Assembly: GCA_946410475.1 (NCBI GenBank)
Contig: CAMKAM010000014.1
Coordinates: 1-18,208, forward strand
Direction of reading: 5' to 3'
DNA: 18,208 nt
DNA from: an uncultured Bacillota bacterium
Lineage (GTDB): Bacteria; Bacillota; Clostridia; Peptostreptococcales; Anaerovoracaceae
Shown here: piece after piece, positions 7,347-15,271 of the stretch
Position numbering within the stretch: the first letter of the stretch is position 1
Layout of the letters: every line of letters starts with the position of its first letter
Program-made: the position numbers and the translations under genes
Notes under the pieces: generated by a model
What the model saw: only the letters and a program-made list of their open reading frames with translations
Told to the model about the DNA's origin: nothing
Databases searched by the model: none

Positions 7347-7359
7347 TGTCACGATGACA
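7347..7359. promoter_or_regulatory. Palindrome at the predicted start of the MBL/HAD transcript
   Basis: TGTCA-CGA-TGACA is a perfect 5-3-5 dyad located 6 bp downstream of the -10 box, covering roughly +1 to +13. This is a typical repressor position. No regulator gene lies beside it in the window. Confidence 0.45.
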
Positions 7360-7365
7360 CGCTAC

Positions 7366-7394
7366 ATTTTACCCTCTATCCCGTTCTTTTTCAA
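7366..7394 (-). promoter_or_regulatory. Predicted promoter for the MBL-hydrolase/HAD operon
   Basis: On the minus strand TTGAAA (7389-7394) and TAAAAT (7366-7371) are 17 bp apart. The promoter is back to back with the trkA promoter; their -35 boxes are about 40 bp apart. Confidence 0.65.
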
Positions 7395-7433
7395 TCTCTC
7401 CGAAAACCCTCTGATTTTTTGACGGTTTTACTG

Positions 7434-7461
7434 TTGAAATACATTTTGTTAGTGGTACAAT
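7434..7461 (+). promoter_or_regulatory. Predicted promoter for the trkA-trkH-trkH operon
   Basis: TTGAAA (7434-7439) and TACAAT (7456-7461) are 16 bp apart. The predicted start is near 7468, so the leader is only about 25 nt. This leaves no room for a riboswitch such as the c-di-AMP type often found before K+ transporter genes. Confidence 0.7.
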
Positions 7462-7492
7462 GACTTTGTATTTTTTCGAAGAGGTAATATAT

Positions 7493-8860
7493 ATGAAAGT
7501 ATGCATAGCAGGGGCCGGAAAGCTCGGTCTCAAAGTCGCTAACGCCCTCATCGGCGGCGACCATAACGTGACCGTCATAGACAAGAACGAGGAGACGCTC
7601 CAGAAGCTCGCCTCCCAGCTCGACGTCATGACGCTCAATGCCAACGCCAAACAGATCTCTGTACTCCAGGATCTGCACATGGCTTCCTATGATTTTTTCC
7701 TGGCGTCGACTGACGACGATGAAAAGAATATCGTAATAGCAACGCTCGCAAAGAATCTCGGATGCAGCAAGGTCATCGCGAGGGTCAGAGACCCGGAGCA
7801 CATGAACCAGATGGACTTCATCCGTGAGGTTTTCGATATAGATTTTATCGTCAATCCAGACTTTGCTATCACTACTGAGATATACAAGTATCTCGTTGAA
7901 AAATACAGCCTTACGAACGGTGTGTTCTCGACAGGCAAGGCGGCTATGATAGAGATAAAGGTATCCAAGATGCCGCAGCTCATCGGCCGCCAGATGCACG
8001 ATGTCAGCGACTACCTCCCCGGAATGCTTGTCGTAGCCATATCGAGAAAAGGTAAAGTACTCGTTCCGCATGGCGACAACACGCTCCAGGAAAGGGATAT
8101 GCTGTACGTCATCGGCAACAGAAAAGACATAATGCAGCTCAGCAGAAAAGTCATCGACAAAGTCAAATACACAGACATATCGAAGGTCATGATCATAGGC
8201 GGAGGAAAGACGGGTCTGTACCTGTCGAAGAGACTCTCCGAGCTCAACCTCTCAGTAAAGATCATCGAGCGCAGCAAAGAGCGCTGCCACTATCTTGCTG
8301 AGAACCTTGAGAACGTCATCGTCCTCCACGGCGACGGCACGGACCTCGACCTTCTTGAAGAAGAGAATATTGATGATATGGACGCGGTCGTAACAGCGAC
8401 AGGCTTCGACGAAGACAACCTCCTCCTCGCCCTCATGGCGAAGAACAAGGGCATCGAAGACGTCATCGCCAAAGTAAGCCGCGGCATATACACGAACATG
8501 GTGTCGCAGATGGGCGTTGACATGGCTCTCAACCCGCTCGACATCACAGTTTCGCAGATACTCAGAGTCATACAGGGCAAGAAACGTATCGTCTCATCGC
8601 GCCTCATACAGGGACAGGCGGAGATCATCGAGATCAATATCGACGAGCGCATGAGACTTACGAAGAAACCTCTGAAAGATCTCACATTCCCGGACGGCGT
8701 GCTTATAGCCGCCATACACCGCGGCAAAGAGCTGATCATACCGACCGGTGATACAGTGATAAAGGACGGCGACAGAATCCTCATAGTCTGCCTGCTGTCT
8801 GACCTGATAGAACTTGAAAAACTGCTTCGCAACACAAAGAAGCTCGACTTTTTGAAATAG
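7493..8860 (+). CDS. trkA: TrkA, K+ channel regulatory subunit with two RCK units
   Basis: Cytoplasmic nucleotide-binding subunit that forms the gating ring of the Trk potassium uptake system. The 455-residue protein has two RCK_N/RCK_C pairs. The first Rossmann motif is GAGKLG (7-12) with acidic Asp30, and the second is GGGKTG (236-241) with Glu259. Each is followed by an RCK_C domain (about 145-220 and 375-455), a domain known to bind c-di-AMP in some Bacillota. The frame opens at 7460, but the ATG at 7493 fits the family start and has GAGG eight bases upstream. It is first in an operon with two trkH genes; its stop and the next start are one base apart. One TrkA serving two channel subunits is the main peculiarity. 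Confidence 0.95.
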   Translation: MKVCIAGAGKLGLKVANALIGGDHNVTVIDKNEETLQKLASQLDVMTLNANAKQISVLQDLHMASYDFFLASTDDDEKNIVIATLAKNLGCSKVIARVRDPEHMNQMDFIREVFDIDFIVNPDFAITTEIYKYLVEKYSLTNGVFSTGKAAMIEIKVSKMPQLIGRQMHDVSDYLPGMLVVAISRKGKVLVPHGDNTLQERDMLYVIGNRKDIMQLSRKVIDKVKYTDISKVMIIGGGKTGLYLSKRLSELNLSVKIIERSKERCHYLAENLENVIVLHGDGTDLDLLEEENIDDMDAVVTATGFDEDNLLLALMAKNKGIEDVIAKVSRGIYTNMVSQMGVDMALNPLDITVSQILRVIQGKKRIVSSRLIQGQAEIIEINIDERMRLTKKPLKDLTFPDGVLIAAIHRGKELIIPTGDTVIKDGDRILIVCLLSDLIELEKLLRNTKKLDFLK

Positions 8861-8861
8861 C

Positions 8862-10325
8862 ATGGGATTTTGTCTCAAATCGATAGCGAAAATACTCAGC
8901 CGTGTCCTCGCGATGCTCGGAGCATCAATGTTCCTGCCCGTGATCACGGCTCTCGCGTACGGAGAAAATGACTGCGTACGCTCTTTTCTCGTTGTCGCCC
9001 TGCCGTGCATTTTCTTCGGGGTGATCTTACAGAGGATCATTCCCTATTCAAGGCACAACATGCGGCTTCGCGACGGATTTCTGCTCGTCACCCTGACATG
9101 GCTGCTTCTCGCCTCTATCGCAGCGGTCCCTGTAGTCATCTCGGGATCGATGGCGAGCTGGTTCGACGCATTCTTTGAGATGTGCTCGGGTTTTTCTACT
9201 ACCGGCGCAACTGTCTGCGAAGACGTCGAGGCCCTTCCTCACGCCATTCTCCTGTGGAGGTCGTTCTCCCACTGGATAGGCGGCATGGGCATACTGGTCT
9301 TTGCCATCGCGTGGATGCCCGCTCTGGGCATAAGCGGACAGGAGATCGCAGAGGCCGAAACTCCCGGTCCTGTCCTTTCAAAGATCACTCCTAAGATGAG
9401 CGAGACCGCCCGCGACCTCTATTTAATATACATCGCATTCACACTCATCGAGACCGTCCTTCTCATGATAGGAGGCATGGGGCTCTTCGATGCGGTGACA
9501 CACTCCTTCGCTACAGTAGGCACGGGAGGCTTCGGCAACTACAACGACAGCATCGCCCACTTCGGCAGCACATATATAGATATCGTCATCACTGTCTTCA
9601 TGCTTCTGTCAGGCATCAACTTCAACCTCTACTTCTTCGTGCTTAGGAGAAAAGTCAGCATCGCAGTGAAGGACGACGAGTTCAAAGCATACATTCTGAT
9701 ATTCACAGTCGCGACCCTGATAATAACGTTCTACGGAACGTTCTCAAACACATTTGACGGCTTCTTTGAAGGCCTGCATCAGGCAGCCTTCCAGGTCGCA
9801 TCCATCCTCACGACTACGGGCTTCTCAACGTGTGATTTCGCTCTGTGGCCGCCTCTTTGCATGATGGTCCTGTTCGTCCTGTTCTTCATCGGCGGATGTT
9901 CATCGTCGACAGGAGGTGGTATAAAAGTCGTAAGGGTATTGATAATGATAAGGATGATAGGAAGGAGCGCGGCTCTCAAACTGCACCCTAACGCTTACAT
10001 CACCATCAAATACAACAACAGGAAATTCAGCACGGATACGGTGCAGGGTATATGCGCATTCGTATGTCTGTACCTCTTCACACTGTTCGCCGTTACCCTC
10101 TGGGTAGCGCTCGACAATTATGACATGGTCACTTCATTCACAGCGACGGCAACCTGTCTGGGAAACATCGGGCCCGGCTTCGGATCGGTAGGCCCAGCCG
10201 AGAATTTCAGTATATTCTCGAACGGAGTGAAATTCGTACTGTCACTTACGATGATAACCGGAAGACTCGAGCTCTTCACCATACTGATGATGTTCTCGAG
10301 AAGATTCTGGTTGCCTGACGAATAG
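8862..10325 (+). CDS. trkH: TrkH-family K+ channel subunit with canonical pore
   Basis: Integral membrane subunit of the Trk K+ uptake system. The 487-residue protein is very hydrophobic, with the four M1-P-M2 repeats of the superfamily. The filter motifs are P1 STTGAT (112-117), P2 TVGTGGFGN (218-226), P3 TTTGF (317-321) and P4 CLGNIGPG (432-439), all close to well-studied TrkH proteins. The intramembrane gate loop reads SSSTGGGIK (347-355), and the RLELFT motif near 468 corresponds to the conserved Arg of the last M2 helix. It starts one base after trkA, so translation is probably coupled, and 25 bp separate it from the second trkH. Confidence 0.94.
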   Translation: MGFCLKSIAKILSRVLAMLGASMFLPVITALAYGENDCVRSFLVVALPCIFFGVILQRIIPYSRHNMRLRDGFLLVTLTWLLLASIAAVPVVISGSMASWFDAFFEMCSGFSTTGATVCEDVEALPHAILLWRSFSHWIGGMGILVFAIAWMPALGISGQEIAEAETPGPVLSKITPKMSETARDLYLIYIAFTLIETVLLMIGGMGLFDAVTHSFATVGTGGFGNYNDSIAHFGSTYIDIVITVFMLLSGINFNLYFFVLRRKVSIAVKDDEFKAYILIFTVATLIITFYGTFSNTFDGFFEGLHQAAFQVASILTTTGFSTCDFALWPPLCMMVLFVLFFIGGCSSSTGGGIKVVRVLIMIRMIGRSAALKLHPNAYITIKYNNRKFSTDTVQGICAFVCLYLFTLFAVTLWVALDNYDMVTSFTATATCLGNIGPGFGSVGPAENFSIFSNGVKFVLSLTMITGRLELFTILMMFSRRFWLPDE

Positions 10326-10350
10326 AAACAAAACTGAAAGAGAGAAACTA

Positions 10351-11826
10351 ATGGGACTTGTCTATAAGACAATGGTATGCATAATGGGCCTTATAGCGGG
10401 CATCAGCGGTGCTTTCATGGTGCTGCCGATGATCTGCGCCTTTTATTACAATGATATGGAAGCAGTCCAGATATTCGGCATCACCGGCACCCTCTCCCTT
10501 ACTATAGGTTTCTGTATATACAAATTCATGCCGCGGTCGAGACACCCGATGCACTCCCGCGACGCTTATCTGATTGTTTTCGGCTCGTGGATAGTCTGCT
10601 CTCTGATCGGAGCCTTGCCGTACTTCTTTTCGGGCGAGATAACAAGTTTCTGCGACGCCATATTTGAAGCGGTCGCAGGCTTCACGACGACAGGCGCCAC
10701 CGCTCTGGGCGAATCGAATTTCACGGAGCCTTTTATCCTCTGGAAAGCTATCACACACTGGCTCGGAGCTATGGGCATCCTGATATTCGTCATCACAGTG
10801 CTTCCCTCAATGGGCTCAGGCGGACAGAGGATAGTTGCAGCAGAATCACCGGGAGCAGGTCTTTCAGCGACCTCGCCGAGATCAAAGGACCTGGCAAAGC
10901 TCCTTTATCTGATATACTCGACGCTTACTCTAAGCGAGTTCATTTTGCTGTACTTCGGAAGCGACATGGGCGCCTTTGAGGCTCTGATCAATTCTCTCGG
11001 CAGCATATCGACAGCCGGCCTCACCTTCCACCCGTCCGGAGTCGCTTACTATAACAGCGTCTTCGTAGAGTGCGTCCTGTCTGTTTTCACGATACTGGCA
11101 TCTGTCAACTTCCTCCTGTTCATCTATCTGATCAAGAGGAACTTCAACCACATAAAAAAGAGCTATGAACTGAGGGCTTACCTCGCTTTCATAGCTGTTA
11201 CGACACTGTTCATCACGGCCGACCTCACGAGCACGGAGACATATCAGACATTCGGGGCATCGCTGAGGCACGCGTTCTTCACAGTCAATTCGTTCATGAC
11301 GACATCCGGCCTCGTGCTCAGTGACTACAACACATGGCCCACATTCAGCAAAATGATCCTGTTCTCGATGCTCTTCGTCGGAGGCTGCGTCGCTTCGACT
11401 TCCGGCTCCGTCAAGATGCTCAGGATCCTGGTCATGCTGAAACTCGTCCAGCGCGGCTTCTTCAAGAAACTGCATCCACGCTCGGTCAAGGCCGTAAGGA
11501 TCGGAGAGAACAATATCACATCGGCTATGGTATCCTCGGTGACCAGCTTCATAGCGATGTACTTCGCTACATTCATGGTCGCCTCGGTCGTCATTGCCTT
11601 CAGCGGACACGATCTTGAGACATCCATGGGCGCCGCAGCTTCTCTGATGTCTACTACGGGCGCGTCCTTCGGCGAGATAGGCGCCTCCGGAAACTATTCG
11701 GCATTCAGCGGGCCGATGAAACTCTTCATGTCTCTCCTGATGCTGATCGGAAGACTCGAGATGTATACCGTCTTCCTGATCTTCCTTCCGTCATTCTGGA
11801 ACCCGAACAAATTCAGGACAGGCTAG
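10351..11826 (+). CDS. Second TrkH-family subunit with divergent pore motifs
   Basis: Membrane protein of 491 residues, aligning without gaps in register with the preceding TrkH over the pore regions, which points to an old tandem duplication. The pore glycine is kept in each repeat, but surrounding residues differ. P1 is TTTGAT (112-117), P2 is STAGL where TrkH1 has GTGGF (220-224), P3 is TTSGL instead of TTTGF (317-321), and P4 is TTGASFG instead of NIGPGFG (435-441). The gate loop is ASTSGSVK instead of SSTGGGIK. These changes may alter ion selectivity or gating, or the protein may work as a heterodimer partner of TrkH1; both are inference. The ribosome site (GAAAGAGAG) is weak. The TAG stop at 11824-11826 overlaps the stop of the convergent aldo/keto reductase gene, and no terminator lies between them. 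Confidence 0.9.
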   Translation: MGLVYKTMVCIMGLIAGISGAFMVLPMICAFYYNDMEAVQIFGITGTLSLTIGFCIYKFMPRSRHPMHSRDAYLIVFGSWIVCSLIGALPYFFSGEITSFCDAIFEAVAGFTTTGATALGESNFTEPFILWKAITHWLGAMGILIFVITVLPSMGSGGQRIVAAESPGAGLSATSPRSKDLAKLLYLIYSTLTLSEFILLYFGSDMGAFEALINSLGSISTAGLTFHPSGVAYYNSVFVECVLSVFTILASVNFLLFIYLIKRNFNHIKKSYELRAYLAFIAVTTLFITADLTSTETYQTFGASLRHAFFTVNSFMTTSGLVLSDYNTWPTFSKMILFSMLFVGGCVASTSGSVKMLRILVMLKLVQRGFFKKLHPRSVKAVRIGENNITSAMVSSVTSFIAMYFATFMVASVVIAFSGHDLETSMGAAASLMSTTGASFGEIGASGNYSAFSGPMKLFMSLLMLIGRLEMYTVFLIFLPSFWNPNKFRTG

Positions 11827-12830
11827 AGGAAAGTCTTGTAGTCTTCGTAGTTCTTCTTAAGAGTATTAGGTATATCAAGGTCATAAGGACATCTGCTTAC
11901 GCACTGACGGCATTCAAGGCAGGTGTCTATTTTCGCCATCTCTTTCTGCCAGTGTTCGTTCGTCCACGCCTCCTCAGGCGCCCTTCTGATCATCAGCGAC
12001 ATCCTGTTGCACTGATTTATGACTATCTCCATCGGACACGGCATGCAGTATCCGCAGCCGCGGCAGAAATCTCCTGCCAGTTCCTTTTTCTCCTCTTCGA
12101 TAAAGGCTTTCATCTCATCATCGAGCACCGGCTCGTTATCCTGATACGACAGGAACTCGTCGAGCTCTTCTTCGAGCTGGATGCCCCAGATCGGGAGGAC
12201 TCCGTCGAACTGAGTCATGTAGGCGTAAGCCACTTCAGACCTCTTTATGAGGCCGCCCGCAAGTCCCTTCATGCAGAGGAACCCCATATCGCTTTCGACG
12301 CTCTTTTTCATAATGTTGAAATCTTTTTCGTCGGCCAGATATGAGAATGGGAACTGCATCGTCTCATACAGTCCTGACTCGATCGCCTCAATAGCGACGG
12401 TGTGGCGGTGGTTCGTGATACCGATGTGACGGATCTTCCCTTCCTCCATCGCTTTCATAGCCTCGTCATAGATTCCGCTCTCATCGCCCGGCTTTGGGCA
12501 GAAGGCCGGGTTGTGAAACTGATAGAGGTCGATGTAGTCCGTCTTGAGCTCCTCAAGAGAAGTCTCAAGGTCCTCTCTCAATTTATCCGCAGTAGTCGCC
12601 ATAGTCTTCGTAGAGATGAATATCTTATCCCTGACATCTGACAGCGCATTGCCTATCTTGGTCTCGCTGTCGCTGTATACTCTGGCCGTATCGAAGAAAT
12701 CGATACCGTTCTCATAAGCCTTCCTCAGTATCTTCACAGCATCTTCCATGTTCCTGCGCTGTATCGGAAGAGCTCCGAAACCGTTCTTGTTCACAACGAT
12801 CCCTGTTTTTCCCAATCTTATCTTTCTCAT
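11823..12830 (-). CDS. Aldo/keto reductase with C-terminal 4Fe-4S ferredoxin domain
   Basis: Cytoplasmic oxidoreductase of the AKR superfamily carrying an iron-sulfur tail, a type common in Clostridia and archaea. The 335-residue protein has the (beta/alpha)8 barrel at about 1-250 with the tetrad Asp47, Tyr52, Lys75 and His106 (FFDTARVY, STK, QFHNP). The tail has Cys256, 259, 262 and 265 in a CxxCxxCxxCP pattern and Cys304, 307, 310 and 314 in CxxCxxCxxxCP. Eight cysteines could hold two clusters, but the first set's short final spacing is unusual. The substrate is unknown; the tail suggests electron exchange with ferredoxin-like partners rather than NADPH alone. AGGA lies 10 bases before the ATG. 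It is a single gene with its own promoter, and its last codon overlaps the end of the second trkH. Confidence 0.92.
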   Translation of the reverse strand: MRKIRLGKTGIVVNKNGFGALPIQRRNMEDAVKILRKAYENGIDFFDTARVYSDSETKIGNALSDVRDKIFISTKTMATTADKLREDLETSLEELKTDYIDLYQFHNPAFCPKPGDESGIYDEAMKAMEEGKIRHIGITNHRHTVAIEAIESGLYETMQFPFSYLADEKDFNIMKKSVESDMGFLCMKGLAGGLIKRSEVAYAYMTQFDGVLPIWGIQLEEELDEFLSYQDNEPVLDDEMKAFIEEEKKELAGDFCRGCGYCMPCPMEIVINQCNRMSLMIRRAPEEAWTNEHWQKEMAKIDTCLECRQCVSRCPYDLDIPNTLKKNYEDYKTFL

Positions 12831-12870
12831 ATCCTGCTATCCTGACCTTCCTGAATAGTATTTTCCAAAT

Positions 12871-12891
12871 CTGTATTTCATCTGTATTCCA
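12871..12891. repeat. Short direct repeat in the aldo/keto reductase leader
   Basis: CTGTATTTCA and CTGTATTCCA (9 of 10 identical) are spaced at an 11-bp period, about one helical turn, between the promoter and the ribosome site. This spacing would suit tandem protein binding, but the repeat is short. Confidence 0.3.
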
Positions 12892-12899
12892 TTTTTGAA

Positions 12900-12915
12900 A
12901 TCCCCGTCGGGGGAT
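12900..12915 (-). promoter_or_regulatory. GC-rich leader hairpin before the aldo/keto reductase
   Basis: ATCCCC-GTCG-GGGGAT is a perfect 6-4-6 dyad about 13 bp downstream of the -10 box, near +6 to +21. It could be an operator or a 5' stabilising hairpin. There is no U-run after it, so it is not a terminator. Confidence 0.4.
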
Positions 12916-12927
12916 CCGCTTATTTAC

Positions 12928-12956
12928 ATTTTCTCCGTTTGGCATGGCGGTGTCAA
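12928..12956 (-). promoter_or_regulatory. Predicted promoter for the aldo/keto reductase gene
   Basis: On the minus strand a perfect TTGACA (12951-12956) is followed after 17 bp by GAAAAT (12928-12933). It lies 12 bp beyond the pyrophosphatase terminator, so the gene is an independent unit with a leader of about 90 nt. Confidence 0.65.
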
Positions 12957-12968
12957 GACATAACAAAA

Positions 12969-12990
12969 GAGAGACCCCAAAGGGTCTCTC
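12969..12990 (-). terminator. Rho-independent terminator of the pyrophosphatase gene
   Basis: GAGAGACCC-CAAA-GGGTCTCTC is a perfect 9-bp stem with a 4-nt loop. On the minus strand it is followed by TTTTG, a short U tract. It lies 31 bp after the pyrophosphatase stop codon. Confidence 0.85.
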
Positions 12991-13021
12991 ATAATTGCTT
13001 ACTGAGTTTCGTCAGAAGTTC

Positions 13022-15040
13022 TTAGAAGAACAGTCCGCCGATTCTAGCGAAGAGCGGTGCGAATACTACAGCTGTGATAGTCATCAGGTTGATGAGGATG
13101 TTCATCGAAGGACCGGATGTATCTTTGAACGGGTCGCCGACTGTGTCGCCTACTACTGTAGCCTTGTGAGTCTCGGAACCCTTGCCGCCGTAGTTACCTT
13201 CTTCAACGTACTTCTTAGCGTTGTCCCATGCGCCGCCGGCGTTAGCCATCATGATAGCCATGAGGACGCCTGCCGAAAGCGATCCTGCAAGTGTGCCGCC
13301 CAGTGCTTCAGGTCCGAAGCAGATACCGATGATGAGCGGTACGAAGATAGCGAGGAGAGCCGGGATTATCATCTCACGGAGAGCAGCCTTCGTGGAGATG
13401 TCTACGCACTTCTCATAGTCAGGTTTCGATGTACCTGCGAGGATGCCCGGGTCAGCTCTGAACTGGCGTCTTACTTCCTCGATCATCTCGTTCGCAGCTT
13501 TACCTACGGAGTTCATCGTAAGAGCAGCGAAGAGGAACGGTACCATAGCGCCTACGAACAGACCTGCGATTACAACAGGATCCAGGAGGCTGACCATCTC
13601 GAGCTTCGAAACGTGAGCGTATGTGATGAACAGACCGAGTGCGGAAAGAGCAGCCGAACCGATGGCGAAGCCCTTACCGATAGCAGCAGTTGTGTTACCA
13701 ACAGCGTCGAGCTGGTCTGTGATATCTCTGACTTCTTCCGGAAGTTCGCTCATCTCAGCGATACCGCCGGCGTTGTCCGCGATCGGACCATAAGCGACAA
13801 CAGCAACTGTGATACCTACTGTCGAAAGCATACCTACAGCAGCGAGTGCGATGCCGTATGTGCCAGCGAAGTGGTAAGCAAGGATGATACCTGCAGCGAT
13901 GCAGATGATAGGAACTACCGTCGACATCATACCAACACCAAGTCCTGCGATGAGGCCTGTGCCGGCGCCTGTCTGGCTTTCCTTGGCGATCTTCTTGACC
14001 TGACCGTAGTCGGACGATGTGAAGATCTCTGTTACCTTACCTATTACGAGGCCGATGATGAGGCCGCAGATGATAGCTCCTGCAAATGTGAAGCTCTGGA
14101 GCATTACCTTACTGAGTACGATAGCAACGATGATCTCGATGCCGCAAGCGATGTATGTACCTCTGTTCAGGGAAGCGGACGGGTTAACGTTCTTTCCACT
14201 GCCGTTGACTGTGAGGATACCGAGTACGGAAGCAGCAAGTCCGCATGCCGAAAGCAGAAGCGGGAACAGTGCAGCTGTGTACTGGGATACAGCGCCGTTT
14301 GTGTTGACAGCAACTACTGCTGCCAGCGAAAGAGCCGAAATGTTAGCTCCGCAGTATGATTCAAAGAGGTCGGAACCCATGCCCGTAACGTCACCAACGT
14401 TGTCGCCTACGTTGTCAGCGATAACAGCCGGGTTTCTCGGGTCGTCTTCAGGGATACCGGCTTCGACTTTACCAACGAGGTCAGCGCCTACGTCAGCAGC
14501 CTTTGTGTAGATACCGCCGCCTACACGACCGAACAGAGCCATTGTGGAAGCTCCCATACCGAAGCCTGTTACTGTCTCTGTGATCGTTGCGATGTCGAGA
14601 ATGCAGAATGCAGCGCCAAGTCCGAGCATACCCAGACCGGAAACGCAGATTCCCATTACAGCGCCGGATCTGAAAGCAACGTTCAGAGCTTTGCCCATGC
14701 CGCTTTCTCTTGCAGCGTTTGCTGTTCTGACATTACCCTTTGTAGCAACTCTCATGCCCAGGAAACCTGCCAGTACCGAGAATGCAGCACCAACCAGATA
14801 CAGAACTGCTGTGATCCAGTTGCCAAGCGCGAATCCGATGATTACGAATACAACTGCTACGACGATTACCATCGTGATGTATTCTCTTCTCAGGAATGCC
14901 ATGGCGCCGTCTCTGATGTGGCCGGCGATTTCCTTCATTGTGTCTGTTCCTTCATCTACCTTGCTGATCCATGATGAAAGACCTGCAGCGACGCACAGCG
15001 CCGCGATGGCGATGAGGGGAACGATGATAGAAATACCCAT
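13022..15040 (-). CDS. hppA: Membrane-bound ion-translocating pyrophosphatase, predicted K+-dependent
   Basis: Integral membrane pump that couples pyrophosphate hydrolysis to H+ or Na+ export. The 672-residue protein is highly hydrophobic, with the family's catalytic blocks: KAADVGADLVGKVEAGIPEDDPRNPAVIADNVGDNVGD-type motif (about 180-217), the PIADNAGGIAEM loop, and the C-terminal GDTVGDPFKDTSGPS. GNTTAAIGKG has Ala where K+-independent enzymes have Lys (GNTTKA), which predicts K+ dependence. Glu227 in GSDLFESY sits where Na+-pumping relatives such as the Thermotoga enzyme keep their key Glu; plant H+ pumps have LFGSY. Na+ (or mixed Na+/H+) pumping is therefore likely but not proven. The frame opens at a GTG (15061), but AGGAGG lies ten bases before the ATG at 15040 and that start fits the family. 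It has a single-gene layout with a structured leader and terminator. Confidence 0.97.
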   Translation of the reverse strand: MGISIIVPLIAIAALCVAAGLSSWISKVDEGTDTMKEIAGHIRDGAMAFLRREYITMVIVVAVVFVIIGFALGNWITAVLYLVGAAFSVLAGFLGMRVATKGNVRTANAARESGMGKALNVAFRSGAVMGICVSGLGMLGLGAAFCILDIATITETVTGFGMGASTMALFGRVGGGIYTKAADVGADLVGKVEAGIPEDDPRNPAVIADNVGDNVGDVTGMGSDLFESYCGANISALSLAAVVAVNTNGAVSQYTAALFPLLLSACGLAASVLGILTVNGSGKNVNPSASLNRGTYIACGIEIIVAIVLSKVMLQSFTFAGAIICGLIIGLVIGKVTEIFTSSDYGQVKKIAKESQTGAGTGLIAGLGVGMMSTVVPIICIAAGIILAYHFAGTYGIALAAVGMLSTVGITVAVVAYGPIADNAGGIAEMSELPEEVRDITDQLDAVGNTTAAIGKGFAIGSAALSALGLFITYAHVSKLEMVSLLDPVVIAGLFVGAMVPFLFAALTMNSVGKAANEMIEEVRRQFRADPGILAGTSKPDYEKCVDISTKAALREMIIPALLAIFVPLIIGICFGPEALGGTLAGSLSAGVLMAIMMANAGGAWDNAKKYVEEGNYGGKGSETHKATVVGDTVGDPFKDTSGPSMNILINLMTITAVVFAPLFARIGGLFF

Positions 15041-15225
15041 TTTGAAGATTCCTCCTCTCACTCTTCCATTTTTCTGTCATATACACATCCGGGATACATA
15101 GGGATCCGCTTCGTTTGTCTTGCAAAGACTGTCTCATATGCTCCCGCACCACACATTAGAGCATATACAGCGCGGGCATACATATCTCGGATATGTAAAG
15201 CCATTAGGGATATAAAATAATTATA
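15041..15225 (-). promoter_or_regulatory. Long hairpin-rich leader and candidate -10 box of the pyrophosphatase gene
   Basis: A perfect TATAAT on the minus strand (15220-15225) lacks a convincing -35, so promoter assignment is weak. If used, the leader is about 170 nt. It holds an 8-3-8 dyad (15179-15197), an 8-bp stem ATATGCTC/GAGCATAT with a 15-nt loop (15136-15166), a small GTCTT-GCA-AAGAC dyad (15117-15129), and CCCGC/GCGGG segments (near 15143-15176) that could pair in competition with the second stem. No known riboswitch class was recognised. A 74-codon open frame across it has no family features. Confidence 0.4.
15179..15197. promoter_or_regulatory. Perfect 19-bp palindrome upstream of the pyrophosphatase gene
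   Basis: TACATATC-TCG-GATATGTA is a perfect 8-3-8 dyad about 140 bp before the start codon and 22 bp downstream of the candidate -10. In RNA the stem can be extended by GGC/GCC beyond a small internal loop. It could be a dimeric repressor operator or a leader hairpin. Confidence 0.5.
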
Positions 15226-15271
15226 TGATTGCGCGCATCCCGTCCCCGACTTCATCATCCGCCGGCGGGGT

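Noticed and set aside
7440..7493. c-di-AMP or other riboswitch before trkA
   Set aside because: The predicted leader is only about 25 nt, too short for any riboswitch.
12919..12928. Half-copy of the yraN-operon box (TTATTTACA) in the aldo/keto reductase promoter; a similar TGTAAAT at 7328
   Set aside because: Only one arm is present in each case; AT-rich 7- to 9-mers are expected by chance.
12995..14359. 454-codon open frame on the plus strand, antisense to the pyrophosphatase gene
   Set aside because: Its composition (many Cys, Ser, Asp, Tyr) is the mirror of Gly/Ala-rich membrane codons, it has no recognisable domain, and the opposite strand is a fully conserved gene.
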